From contig NZ_CP151637.1 of the NCBI RefSeq assembly GCF_038397755.1, forward strand, positions 868,001 through 932,000: a stretch of 64,000 nucleotides of DNA, given 5' to 3'. Position 1 is the stretch's first letter. Every line of letters starts with the position of its first letter. Shown one piece after another: positions 29,032-39,416 of this stretch. The notes beneath the pieces are model-generated. The model did not search any database and was not told the DNA's origin. It worked only from the letters and a program-made list of their open reading frames with translations. A program made the position numbers and the translations under genes. The stretch is from Microbacterium sp. LWH7-1.2. GTDB lineage: Bacteria; Actinomycetota; Actinomycetes; Actinomycetales; Microbacteriaceae.

Positions 29032-29105
29032 GGTGGCGTGGCCGAGCGGCTAGGCACCGGCCTGCAAAGCCGTTTACACGGGTTCGAATCCCGTCGCCAC
29101 CTCCA
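29032..29105 (+). tRNA. tRNA-Cys(GCA)
   Basis: The acceptor GGTGGCG/CGCCACC, loop CTGCAAA (anticodon GCA), T arm GGGTTCGAATCCC and encoded CCA define a 74-base tRNA-Cys. It is in tandem with tRNA-Gly and tRNA-Val. Confidence 0.93.
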
Positions 29106-29130
29106 CTCGAACTGAATAGCCCTTTCACGG

Positions 29131-29205
29131 GCGCGATTGGCGCAGCGGTAGCGCGCTTCCCTGACACGGAAGAGGTCACTGGTTCGATCCCAGTATCGCG
29201 CACCA
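29131..29205 (+). tRNA. tRNA-Val(GAC)
   Basis: The acceptor GCGCGAT/ATCGCGC, anticodon stem CTTCC/GGAAG with loop CTGACAC (anticodon GAC), T arm CTGGTTCGATCCCAG and encoded CCA define a 75-base tRNA. It is the second valine isoacceptor within 0.5 kb. Confidence 0.93.
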
Positions 29206-29209
29206 CCTG

Positions 29210-29233
29210 AAGCCCCCGCCTCGGCGGGGGCTT
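29210..29233 (+). terminator. terminator of the tRNA cluster
   Basis: AAGCCCCCGCC and GGCGGGGGCTT form a perfect 11-bp stem around TC, followed by T residues, directly after tRNA-Val(GAC). Confidence 0.85.
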
Positions 29234-29251
29234 TCGCATTCCGCGTGCACA

Positions 29252-29464
29252 TCAGCGGACATGCTCCGAGGGATACACCTCCCTGATCCGCTCCCTGAAG
29301 AACCTGCCGGCGCTGTCGGACTCGCGGAGCGCCCGGTGCACCGAGGGCGGGACCGCGAAGTAGCGATACACATCGCCGGACGTGAACTCGAGTTCGAGCA
29401 CGGCCGTGTCGGCGTCATACCCGGCCGACGCGATCGCCGCGGAATCGAGACGGTGTCGTCGCAC
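29252..29464 (-). CDS. KTSC-domain small protein
   Basis: This 70-residue protein from GTG 29464 fits the KTSC domain, named for lysyl-tRNA synthetase C-terminal-like sequences. SAAIASAGYDADTAVLELEF, the GDVYRYFAVPPSVHRAL block and SAGRFFRERIREVYPSEHV cover the whole domain. KTSC proteins are small beta-rich proteins of unclear role. The start lies in GC-rich DNA without a clear Shine-Dalgarno sequence. Confidence 0.75.
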   Translation of the reverse strand: MRRHRLDSAAIASAGYDADTAVLELEFTSGDVYRYFAVPPSVHRALRESDSAGRFFRERIREVYPSEHVR

Positions 29465-29511
29465 GCCTTCAGGCTACGCCGGGGCGCCGCGCCGGCACCT
29501 CCGACACTGCG

Positions 29512-30548
29512 TCAGGCGTTCAGCTCGGCGAGGACCCTCGGGTATACGTCGATGTGGGCACGTGCCCCGAGGAAGACGTCGGCGTGGCCGTACCCGCGGA
29601 GCACGGTGAGCGAGTGTCGCCCTGGCTGATGCCGTTCCAGGTACGCGTGGGTCTTCCTCTGACTCTCCGGCAGGAACGCCCTGTTCTCGGCACCCGCGAA
29701 CAGCGCGAACCTCGCCTGCGTCTGCGGCACCCCCGCCGCGAACCTCGACGGGAGTCCTCCCTTCCCACGGATGGACACGAGCTGGCCCGCCCGGTCCGAG
29801 GCGGCGAGCTGCGCGTAGAAGCTCATCGGCACGCGGCCGAACTCGGTCGCGACCCAGTCGTGGGTCGCAGCATCCAGATTCGCGTGCCGCCAGAGCGCGG
29901 GATGCCCGGATCCGAGCGCGAAGCTCGCCATGTTGCAACTCGCGTTGCCGCACTCGGCGTGCCAGAGCCGCACCGCGTTGCGGGTCACGCGGGGGAGCGC
30001 GCGCTCGGGGCCGTCGCGCCACGGCACGTCGACGTACGACTGCGTGCGCTGCACGAGAGGCCGCAGGGTGTGCAGCTTCAGGCGCGCGAACGACGGCATC
30101 ACAGGATGCAGCGACACGCCGTTCGACACGATCACGTCGACTTCGGGCACGAGGCCGCTCACCGCCGCCATGCTGAGGGCCGTCGATCCCTGACAGTGCG
30201 CCACCGCCCTGAGGGACGAGGCGCCAGTCTGTGCGATCACGTAGCGGACGGCGGTGGGGATGTCGTGGAGCGCGACGTCGTCGAGCGTCCAGGGGCGCGG
30301 GTCGAGGTCGGTCGAACCGCGCCAGTTGAGCATCCAGACGTCCCAGCCGTCGTCGAGGAGCACGTCGACGAGCGTGCGGGCGACGGGGGGCCGGAACGAC
30401 TCCGCCCGCATCGCCACGCCGTGCAGCAGGAGCACCGGCCCCTTCGTGGGTCCGGTGTCGGTGCGCACGCGGATGAGCGTGATCGTGACGCCATCGCCCG
30501 CGTCGATGAAGTGGACCTCGTCCTGGTGCCGGAAGCGCGCCGTCGCCC

Positions 30549-30552
<4 letters not shown>
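29512..30552 (-). CDS. alpha/beta hydrolase with cysteine nucleophile
   Basis: This 346-residue alpha/beta hydrolase is translated from GTG 30552, which overlaps the GMC oxidoreductase stop (GTGA). The elbow reads AVAHCQGS with Cys120 where serine is usual, as in PHA synthases. The oxyanion region is VLLLHGVAM (~40-48) and the C-terminal catalytic His is in RGYGHADVFLG (His323). It is clearly paralogous to the hydrolase at 39417: shared VAHCxGS, ...LHP and GYxHxDxFxG...DVYP. The role is unknown; acyl transfer or hydrolysis on products of the neighbouring oxidoreductase is inferred. Confidence 0.72.
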
Positions 30553-32969
<2,417 letters not shown>

Positions 32970-33336
32970 GTCAAAGCACCTCCGTACGGAGCTCGGCGTG
33001 CCTCTGGTCGTTCTCGTGTTGCGTACGGATCATCGACTCCCTCTCTGCGGGGCTCGGCGACACACTCGGTGGAGACGGTCGTACACCGGAGGAGTCCCGG
33101 GCGCCGCAGAAGATACGTCGCCCCGGAACCGCCCCCTCGGCACTCAAACTAGTGATCCCGACGACGGCGCCGCAACGGATGCATCACGCCCCGAGTCGTG
33201 CTGCGGAGCAGGACTTCCGAAACTACCGCGCGGCGCATGTACGAAGGATGGTTCGTGCGTGCTCTCTTCACTAAGATTCGGGCAGATCCACGGACCCGCC
33301 CTCCCGCGTTAACCGCCGGCTACGAGGAGACCCAAG
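32970..33336. promoter_or_regulatory. divergent regulatory region GMC / alpha-dioxygenase operons
   Basis: This 367-bp spacer contains no gene. On the GMC side TCCGTACGGA (32981-32990) overlaps the ribosome-binding site, and GCGTACGGA recurs at 33021. On the operon side an imperfect palindrome at 33235-33262 (ACGAA/TTCGT core with GCA/TGC outer arms, 9 of 11 pairs) covers the expected -35 of the TAAGAT -10 element at 33272-33277. I infer an operator controlling the alpha-dioxygenase operon. Confidence 0.45.
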
Positions 33337-35166
33337 GTGCTCAGACGCTTCTACGCAAGGATCAATCGCACGAGGCCGTGGTACCGGCTTCCTTTCCTTC
33401 TGGGCCTGCTCAACCTGATCGCGCTGCGCGACGAGTTGCGGGAGGACAACCTCATCGACACCCGCACGCCGGGCGGCGCGGGCCGTGCACCGGGCGTCAC
33501 CCCGGCGACGGCCGGCGAGGAGCGACGGCGATTCCGCACCGCCGACGGCTCGTTCAACGATCTGAGCGATCCCGACATGGGCAAGGCGGGAACGCGGTTC
33601 GCGCGCAACGTGCCGCTGGCGCACGCCTGGCCCGCCGAGGGCGACGAGCTCATGACGCCGAACCCGCGGGAGGTGAGCCGGAAGCTGATGCGCCGCGAGA
33701 CGTTCACCCCGGCGACCTCGATCAACCTCCTCGCCGCCGCATGGATCCAGTTCCAGACGCACGACTGGTTCGCGCACGGCAGGGAGCCCGCCGACGTCAT
33801 CGAGATCGATGTCGCCGAGGGCGACGACTGGTTCGAGCGGCCGATGCGCATCCCGCGCACGAAGGCGGACGACACCCGCACGGACTCCGACCGCGACCTG
33901 CCACCGACGTTCATCAACAACAACTCGCACTGGTGGGACGCGTCGTCGATCTACGGCAGCACTCCCGAGCGGCGCGAGCAGGTGCGCAGCCACGTGGACG
34001 GCAAGCTCGTCCTCAAGGACGGGAACCTGCCCCTCGACCCCGCCACGGGTGTCGCCCTGACCGGGTTCAGCGAGAACTGGTGGGTGGGCCTCGGACTCCT
34101 GCATACGCTGTTCACCCTCGAGCACAACGCGATCTGCGATCAGCTGAAGGAGGACTACCCCGGCATGACCGAGGACGAGCTCTTCGGCACCGCGCAGCTG
34201 GTCGTCTCGGCTCTCCTCGCCAAGATCCACACGGTGGAGTGGACGCCCGCGATCATCGCGCACCCCGTGCTCAAGGTCGCCATGCGTGCGAACTGGTGGG
34301 GTCTCGCGGAGGAGAAGCTCCACCGCATGTTCGGCCGCCTGAGCAAGAGCGACGTCATCAGCGGCATTCCGGGATCCGGGTTCGACCACCACGGCTCGCC
34401 GTATCAGCTGACAGAGGAGTTTGCGGCGGTGTACCGCCTCCACCCGCTTCTGCCCGACACCCTCGAGGTCCACTCGCTCGACGACGGCTCGCTGGTGGAC
34501 AGCATGGAGTTCCAGGAGATCATCCTGCTCAACGCCCACCGCGTGCTCACCTCGGGCGCGAAGGTCCAGGACCTCTGGTACTCGTTCGGGGTGCAGCATC
34601 CGGGAGCCGTCCAGCTGCACAACTTCCCGCGCTGGATGCAGGACATCACGCTGCCCGACGGGCTGCGCCTCGACCTCGCCGCCCTCGACGTCATGCGCGA
34701 TCGCGAACGCGGCGTCCCGCGGTACAACGAGTTCCGCCGCCAGCTGCACCTGAAGCCCGCCACGACGTTCGATGAGCTCACCGACAACGCGACCTGGGCT
34801 CGGGAGCTCGAGGCCATGTACGGCGACGTCGAGAAGGTCGATCTGCAGGTGGGCATGCATGCCGAGACGCCTCCGCCGGGATTCGGGTTCAGTGACACCG
34901 CCTTCCGTGTGTTCATCCTCATGGCCAGCCGCCGGCTCAAGAGCGACCGGTTCATCACCGACTGCTACACCGAGGAGTACTACACGAAGACCGGGATGCA
35001 GTGGGTCGCCGACAACACGATGGCCTCGGTGCTCCTTCGCCACTACCCGCAGCTCTCGCCGTCGCTGGACGGCGTCAAGAACGCGTTCGCCCCGTGGAAC
35101 GTCGTCGGCTCCACAGCCGAACGCTCCACCAGCACGGCATCAGCTGCGGCGAGCACCGCGGGATGA
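33337..35166 (+). CDS. fatty-acid alpha-dioxygenase-like haem peroxidase
   Basis: The 609-residue protein belongs to the animal haem peroxidase/cyclooxygenase superfamily and most resembles plant-type alpha-dioxygenases, which convert fatty acids plus O2 into 2-hydroperoxy acids. The distal His is in QFQTHDWFAHG (His142). LLHTLFTLEHNAICDQLK and LLAKIHTVEWTPAIIAHPVL are alpha-DOX hallmarks. VYRLHPLLPDTLE keeps Tyr366-x2-His369, equivalent to the COX radical Tyr385 and proximal His388. RRLKSDRFITDCYTEEYYTK is also conserved. GTG 33337 follows GAGGAGA. It is first in a four-gene operon with a SnoaL-like protein, P450 and hydrolase. Function is inferred from motifs. Confidence 0.78.
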   Translation: MLRRFYARINRTRPWYRLPFLLGLLNLIALRDELREDNLIDTRTPGGAGRAPGVTPATAGEERRRFRTADGSFNDLSDPDMGKAGTRFARNVPLAHAWPAEGDELMTPNPREVSRKLMRRETFTPATSINLLAAAWIQFQTHDWFAHGREPADVIEIDVAEGDDWFERPMRIPRTKADDTRTDSDRDLPPTFINNNSHWWDASSIYGSTPERREQVRSHVDGKLVLKDGNLPLDPATGVALTGFSENWWVGLGLLHTLFTLEHNAICDQLKEDYPGMTEDELFGTAQLVVSALLAKIHTVEWTPAIIAHPVLKVAMRANWWGLAEEKLHRMFGRLSKSDVISGIPGSGFDHHGSPYQLTEEFAAVYRLHPLLPDTLEVHSLDDGSLVDSMEFQEIILLNAHRVLTSGAKVQDLWYSFGVQHPGAVQLHNFPRWMQDITLPDGLRLDLAALDVMRDRERGVPRYNEFRRQLHLKPATTFDELTDNATWARELEAMYGDVEKVDLQVGMHAETPPPGFGFSDTAFRVFILMASRRLKSDRFITDCYTEEYYTKTGMQWVADNTMASVLLRHYPQLSPSLDGVKNAFAPWNVVGSTAERSTSTASAAASTAG

Positions 35167-35176
35167 GGGAAGCGTC

Positions 35177-35644
35177 ATGACCGTCACCGAGGCGGACCGC
35201 GAGGCGCGGTTCACCCTGATCCGCACCTACTGGGACGTGCTGATGGCCGCCGACATGCCGGCCTTCCGCCGTCTGCTCGCGCCCGACGCTGTCATCCACT
35301 ATCCGGGTCAGAACCACATGTCGGGCGACTACCGGACGACCGACGACATCGTGGGGCTGTACACCCGGCTCACGCAGTTCATCAAGGACGGCATGTTCGT
35401 CGGCGAGGTGCTCGACATCACCGCGGGCGAGACGTTCACCACCGTCATCCTGAAGTACGAGATCCGGATGCCGTTCAAGACCCTCCACGGGCGCGCCACC
35501 GGCATCTTCATCCTCGACGAGAACCACCTGATCAAGGAGTACTGGCTCCACGAGTGGAACCAGCAGATGATCAACTGGGTGTTCCGCTCCTCCCGGTGGT
35601 TCGGATGGACGATGAAGCTTCTGCCGAAGAAGAAAGCGACCTGA
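35177..35644 (+). CDS. SnoaL/NTF2-like protein
   Basis: ATG 35177 follows GAGGGAAG and gives 155 residues with an NTF2-like cone fold: YWDVLMAADMPAFRRLLAPD helix pair (~16-36), then IHYPGQN and strand-rich EVLDITAGETFTTVILKYEI, ending in ENHLIKEYWLHEW. SnoaL-like proteins act as isomerases, cyclases or small-molecule binders in oxidative pathways. The basic, aromatic C-terminus (WVFRSSRWFGWTMKLLPKKK) may contact membrane. It lies 10 bases after the alpha-dioxygenase and 2 before the P450. Confidence 0.7.
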   Translation: MTVTEADREARFTLIRTYWDVLMAADMPAFRRLLAPDAVIHYPGQNHMSGDYRTTDDIVGLYTRLTQFIKDGMFVGEVLDITAGETFTTVILKYEIRMPFKTLHGRATGIFILDENHLIKEYWLHEWNQQMINWVFRSSRWFGWTMKLLPKKKAT

Positions 35645-35646
35645 CG

Positions 35647-36990
35647 ATGGCGAAGCCGAAGGCTACCCAGAAGCCCCTGCCCCCCGGACGGTTCGGGCTG
35701 CCCTGGCTGGGCGAGACCCTGTCGATCCTGCGCAACAACCACCGGTTCTACCAGGACCGCACCGAGAAGTACGGACCGATCTTCAAAACGCGACTCTTCG
35801 GCAACAGCTTCGTGATCTTCTCCGGGCACGAGGCGTTCCACACCTTCGCGATGGACGAGCGGATCGTGCGCGGCGACGCGGACCCGATCTCGGCCGAGCA
35901 GATCTTCATGAACTCGCTCGCGCTAATCGACGGCGTCGAGCACCACGCACGCAAGGCCGTCATGCTGCGCGCGGTCGGCTATCGGTCCGCGATCGCGTCG
36001 TACCTGCCCACGATGCAGGAACTGCTCGAGCGCACGATCGATCCGTGGCTGCAGAGCGGCACCGGCCACGACCTGCGCGCCGACCTGCAGCGGTTCGCGG
36101 CACGGCTCACCGGGGCGCTGTACACCGGCGACCGCAGCGAGGAGCACGCGGCAGAGCTCGACCACCACCTCGCCAACATGCGCGATGCGTTCATGACGCT
36201 GCCGGTGCCGATCCCTGGCACGAAGTACGGCAAGGCGATCGCAGGTCGGCGGCGCATGGACGAGATCATCGGCGACGCGCTCGCGAAGCACCAGCAGGGC
36301 GGTTACGACGACGTCGTCTCTCGCATGATCGTCGCCGCGAACGACGCCGACGTGCCGGTCGAGGCGCTCCGCGGCGACATCCGTCACCTGATCTTCGCGG
36401 GGCAGGGCGGCTACTTCGTGCCGCTCACGCTGACCACGATGATCGTGGGCCAGCACCCCGACATCATGGAGCGCGCCCGCGCGGAGGTGCTCGCCGTCTC
36501 ACCGGACGGCCCGATCACCATGGAGCAGATCGAGCGCATGGAGTACCTCGAGCAGATCTCGAAGGAGGTACGCCGGTACTTCGCCATGAACTCGGCGACC
36601 TTCTTCGGCCGGGTGCAGTCCGACATGGAGGTCGGAGGCTTCCGCATCCCGAAGGGATGGGGCGCGATGGGCGGCATCCACATCAACATGCGCAACCCCG
36701 ACGTCTTCCCCGATCCCGACCGGTTCGACCCCGAGCGCTTCGAGGCGAATGCCGAGGCCGCGCTGCCCCCGGGAAGCTACGTGCCGCACGGCGACGGCCA
36801 GAGCACGCACCACCGGTGTCCGGGCGAGAACATCGTGACGGTCGCGGTCAAGATGTACCTGACCCTCCTCCTGCGCCGCGCCGAGTGGTCCATCCCCGAG
36901 CAGGACCTCACGCTCACGAACGAGCTGTTCCCGCTGCCCGCAAGCGGACTGCGGGTGGAGTTCCGCCAGCACGTTTCCGTCGCGGGCTGA
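35647..36990 (+). CDS. cytochrome P450, atypical (no acid-alcohol pair)
   Basis: This 447-residue P450 begins LPPGRFGLPWLGETLSILRN, like CYP26/CYP120-clan enzymes. ExxR is Glu307-Val-Arg-Arg310. The haem ligand is Cys391 in HGDGQSTHHRCPGE, with an insertion between the glycine and the Cys compared with FGxGxRxC and reminiscent of CYP152 peroxygenases. The I-helix reads FAGQGGYFVPL (~250-260) and lacks the Asp/Glu-Thr pair used for O2 activation, suggesting a hydroperoxide-using enzyme such as an isomerase, lyase or peroxygenase. No redox partner is nearby. Cotranscription with an alpha-dioxygenase fits a hydroperoxide substrate. Confidence 0.82.
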   Translation: MAKPKATQKPLPPGRFGLPWLGETLSILRNNHRFYQDRTEKYGPIFKTRLFGNSFVIFSGHEAFHTFAMDERIVRGDADPISAEQIFMNSLALIDGVEHHARKAVMLRAVGYRSAIASYLPTMQELLERTIDPWLQSGTGHDLRADLQRFAARLTGALYTGDRSEEHAAELDHHLANMRDAFMTLPVPIPGTKYGKAIAGRRRMDEIIGDALAKHQQGGYDDVVSRMIVAANDADVPVEALRGDIRHLIFAGQGGYFVPLTLTTMIVGQHPDIMERARAEVLAVSPDGPITMEQIERMEYLEQISKEVRRYFAMNSATFFGRVQSDMEVGGFRIPKGWGAMGGIHINMRNPDVFPDPDRFDPERFEANAEAALPPGSYVPHGDGQSTHHRCPGENIVTVAVKMYLTLLLRRAEWSIPEQDLTLTNELFPLPASGLRVEFRQHVSVAG

Positions 36991-36991
36991 C

Positions 36992-37885
36992 ATGGCCGAC
37001 GTGACGCGGGAGCGCGGGCTCCGCAAGCTCACGCACCTGACACAGCTCATGGTGTGGGGGGACCGCCAGCCGATCACGCGAACACCCGCCGACCTCGGCC
37101 TCGACGCCGAGGACGTCTCGTTCACGGCGACCGACGGCATCGACCTGAGGGGCTGGTTCGTCCCCTCGGGCGCTCCGGCGGGGCCGGCCGTCGTCTTCGT
37201 GCACGGCTGGCTCTGGAACCGCACCGGGAACGCGGCGGGCCGTGTGCCCTTCGTCGACCGGGACGTCGACTTCCTCCCCGCGACGAAGGCGCTGCACGAC
37301 GCCGGCATCCACGTGCTGCTCTTCGACCTGTCGAACCACGGCGAGAGCGGCAAGCGCCCGCCACTCACCATGGGCCGCTGGGAGGCGCGCGACTTCAACG
37401 GAGCCGTCCACTATCTGCGGGGCCGCCACGACGTCGACCCCGACCGCATCGGCGCGCTCGGCACCTCCGCCGGCGCGAACACCGTCATGTACGCGATCCC
37501 CGGCGGCCCGCCGGTCAAGGCACTGCTCGCGGTGCAGCCCACCCGGCTGCCGGTCTTCAACCGCAACTTCGCGCGCGATGTGCTGGGCCCACTCGGACCA
37601 GCCGCGGCGGCGAGCACCGACCTCGTCTACGTGTTCCTGCGGGCGCCGCTGCCGAGCCGCCACGACCCGGCGATTCCGGCACGGGAGCTGGGTGACACCG
37701 TCGTGCAGTACGTACAGGGGACGGGTGACCCGTGGGGCGAGATGGGCATCGTGGAGGGGTTCTCCTCGGTCACGCCGCGCTCGCTCGGCGTCCTGCGGTA
37801 TCCGTCGACGGGTCGCTACGAGGGCTATCAGTACGTGAGCAAGGAGGCGGACGACGTCGCCGCCTTCTTCACGGCGCACCTCTGA
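36992..37885 (+). CDS. alpha/beta hydrolase (serine)
   Basis: The 297-residue protein starts one base after the P450 stop. AVVFVHGWLWNR is the oxyanion region, LLFDLSNHGESG a typical strand-turn, and GALGTSAGAN (Ser159) the nucleophile elbow. The C-terminal acid and His are not obvious from motifs. It has no signal peptide and is the last gene of the operon. It is a plausible esterase or lipase releasing or processing fatty acyl substrates. It is not closely similar to the two cysteine-type hydrolases of the cluster. Confidence 0.72.
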   Translation: MADVTRERGLRKLTHLTQLMVWGDRQPITRTPADLGLDAEDVSFTATDGIDLRGWFVPSGAPAGPAVVFVHGWLWNRTGNAAGRVPFVDRDVDFLPATKALHDAGIHVLLFDLSNHGESGKRPPLTMGRWEARDFNGAVHYLRGRHDVDPDRIGALGTSAGANTVMYAIPGGPPVKALLAVQPTRLPVFNRNFARDVLGPLGPAAAASTDLVYVFLRAPLPSRHDPAIPARELGDTVVQYVQGTGDPWGEMGIVEGFSSVTPRSLGVLRYPSTGRYEGYQYVSKEADDVAAFFTAHL

Positions 37886-37890
37886 GGTGC

Positions 37891-37931
37891 GGTGAGCGGC
37901 CGCCGCAGCATCCCCTCGCGGCCGCCCCACC
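37891..37931. terminator. bidirectional terminator
   Basis: GCGGCCGC at 37896-37903 and 37918-37925 pair, extended by GGTG/CACC outside, in the 49-bp gap between convergent genes. Confidence 0.6.
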
Positions 37932-37934
37932 CGA

Positions 37935-39395
37935 TCAGGGGTGCCAGAGCGAGTCGTGGGCCGCCTGACGCGTGTACTGTCGCGGGTCGAAGAAGCGGTC
38001 GTAGTACTCCATCTCGAGGTGCGAGAACTGCAGCCACATGCCGGGCGTGTAGAACGCGTCCACGTGCGCGGGGAACCGGCCGTAGGTATCCCAGATGTAG
38101 TTGCAGATCTCCTTGGTGTACGCGATCTCTTCGGGGCCGAATCTCGTCCCCTTCTCGAGGAAGGCGCGTGCGTCGTCCGAGTTGCGGTACGGGCTCGAGA
38201 AGACCTTCTCGTTGCCGTACGCCGGTCCGGTGGCGCTGTACTTCGACTCGACCACGCGGTCGACGGCTTCATCCATCGACGAGACGTACGGGGGAGTGAG
38301 GCCCTCGAGGATGCCGTCGATCCCGACCGGGTTCGGCTGGGACGCCGGCACGGGCGGCCACGTGCGGTGCTTCTTCGGCTCCTGAAGCCGGAAGCCGAGC
38401 CCATGCCATCCCTTGGCTTCGTCCTGCTGCCAGATGTAAGGAGGGAACACCGACCCGTGGATCCAGCCGCCGAGCCCCATCGACTGGCCGAGGAGCATGA
38501 GGTTCTGAAAGTAGAAGAAGGACTCGTAGTCGGTGCGCAGCGCTCCGCCGAAGCCGAGCGGCGCCTGGCTGTCCTTGTTGAGGTAGCCGCTGCGCACCCG
38601 GTCGAGCCCGCCGATCGGGTGGTAGGGGATCTTCGGCCCGATCCCCAGGCTGCTGCCGATCTTGGCGATCCACTCGACCGTGTTCTTCGGGTGGAAGCTG
38701 CGCCAGTCGTCGAGGAAGAGCGGCCGCATGCCTCCGGGCTCGGTGAGCAGGATGATGATCGCGTTGATGTACTGCCACGTGCAGTCGACGACCGGGAAGA
38801 AGACCGTCGTCCCCGGAGCGTTGGACGCCTGGTTGTTCCAGCCGAGGTAGTAGGGCCACTCCCGCGGGAAGTCGAGCCGGCGGTCCGATACGCGCACCAG
38901 GCACTCATCGGCCGCGCCGATCCAGTCGGCTTCGCTCCAGTCGCCCCACTTCGGCGGCAGATCCTTGAGGAGTTCGAGCGCGCGCTCGCCGCGGGGGGCG
39001 CGGAGCAGGAAGATGCCGTCGTCGTTGATCATGAAGAAGTGCGTGGCCTGCGCGTTGTCGGCGCTGCTGCCGGTGCGGGCCATGATGTTGAGGAACGGCG
39101 TGCCCAACTCGTCGAGCCCGTTGTTCTCGACGAGCGGGCCGTCGTGGGTCGTGATGCCGGTGATCCCCGTCACGCATGTGATGAGGATCGCCTCCTCGAG
39201 CTTGCTCAACGGCGCCGGGGCGTTGTGGCTCTCGTGGCTGAGCGGGCCGGCGTTCACCGAGAAGCCCCGCGGGATGCGCCTCGTGCGCCGTTCGGTGAGC
39301 GCGGACAGGAACGGATACGCCGCGAGATCGGCCAGTGCCGGGTGGGTCGCTGAAGCCGTGGCCTCGGCGGCCGGGGACGGGTCGATCGATGTCAT
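37935..39395 (-). CDS. unknown 486-residue protein of the oxidative cluster
   Basis: I do not recognise the family securely. ATG 39395 follows GAGGAGAG, 21 bases after the hydrolase stop. The N-terminal FLSALTERRTRRIPRGF and LSKLEEAILITCVTGITG (~29-85) recall nitroreductase-type flavoproteins (an R-R-x-R motif followed by PLs-EE), but the rest does not obviously fit. The protein is rich in Trp and aromatic residues (WPYYLGWNNQ, CTWQYINAIIILLTEPGG, PPYIWQQDEAKGWHGLGF) and has no signal peptide. A flavin- or lipid-related oxidoreductase is a guess; context in the cluster is the main clue. Confidence 0.45.
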   Translation of the reverse strand: MTSIDPSPAAEATASATHPALADLAAYPFLSALTERRTRRIPRGFSVNAGPLSHESHNAPAPLSKLEEAILITCVTGITGITTHDGPLVENNGLDELGTPFLNIMARTGSSADNAQATHFFMINDDGIFLLRAPRGERALELLKDLPPKWGDWSEADWIGAADECLVRVSDRRLDFPREWPYYLGWNNQASNAPGTTVFFPVVDCTWQYINAIIILLTEPGGMRPLFLDDWRSFHPKNTVEWIAKIGSSLGIGPKIPYHPIGGLDRVRSGYLNKDSQAPLGFGGALRTDYESFFYFQNLMLLGQSMGLGGWIHGSVFPPYIWQQDEAKGWHGLGFRLQEPKKHRTWPPVPASQPNPVGIDGILEGLTPPYVSSMDEAVDRVVESKYSATGPAYGNEKVFSSPYRNSDDARAFLEKGTRFGPEEIAYTKEICNYIWDTYGRFPAHVDAFYTPGMWLQFSHLEMEYYDRFFDPRQYTRQAAHDSLWHP

Positions 39396-39416
39396 GGCGC
39401 TCTCCTCGTTCTCGTG

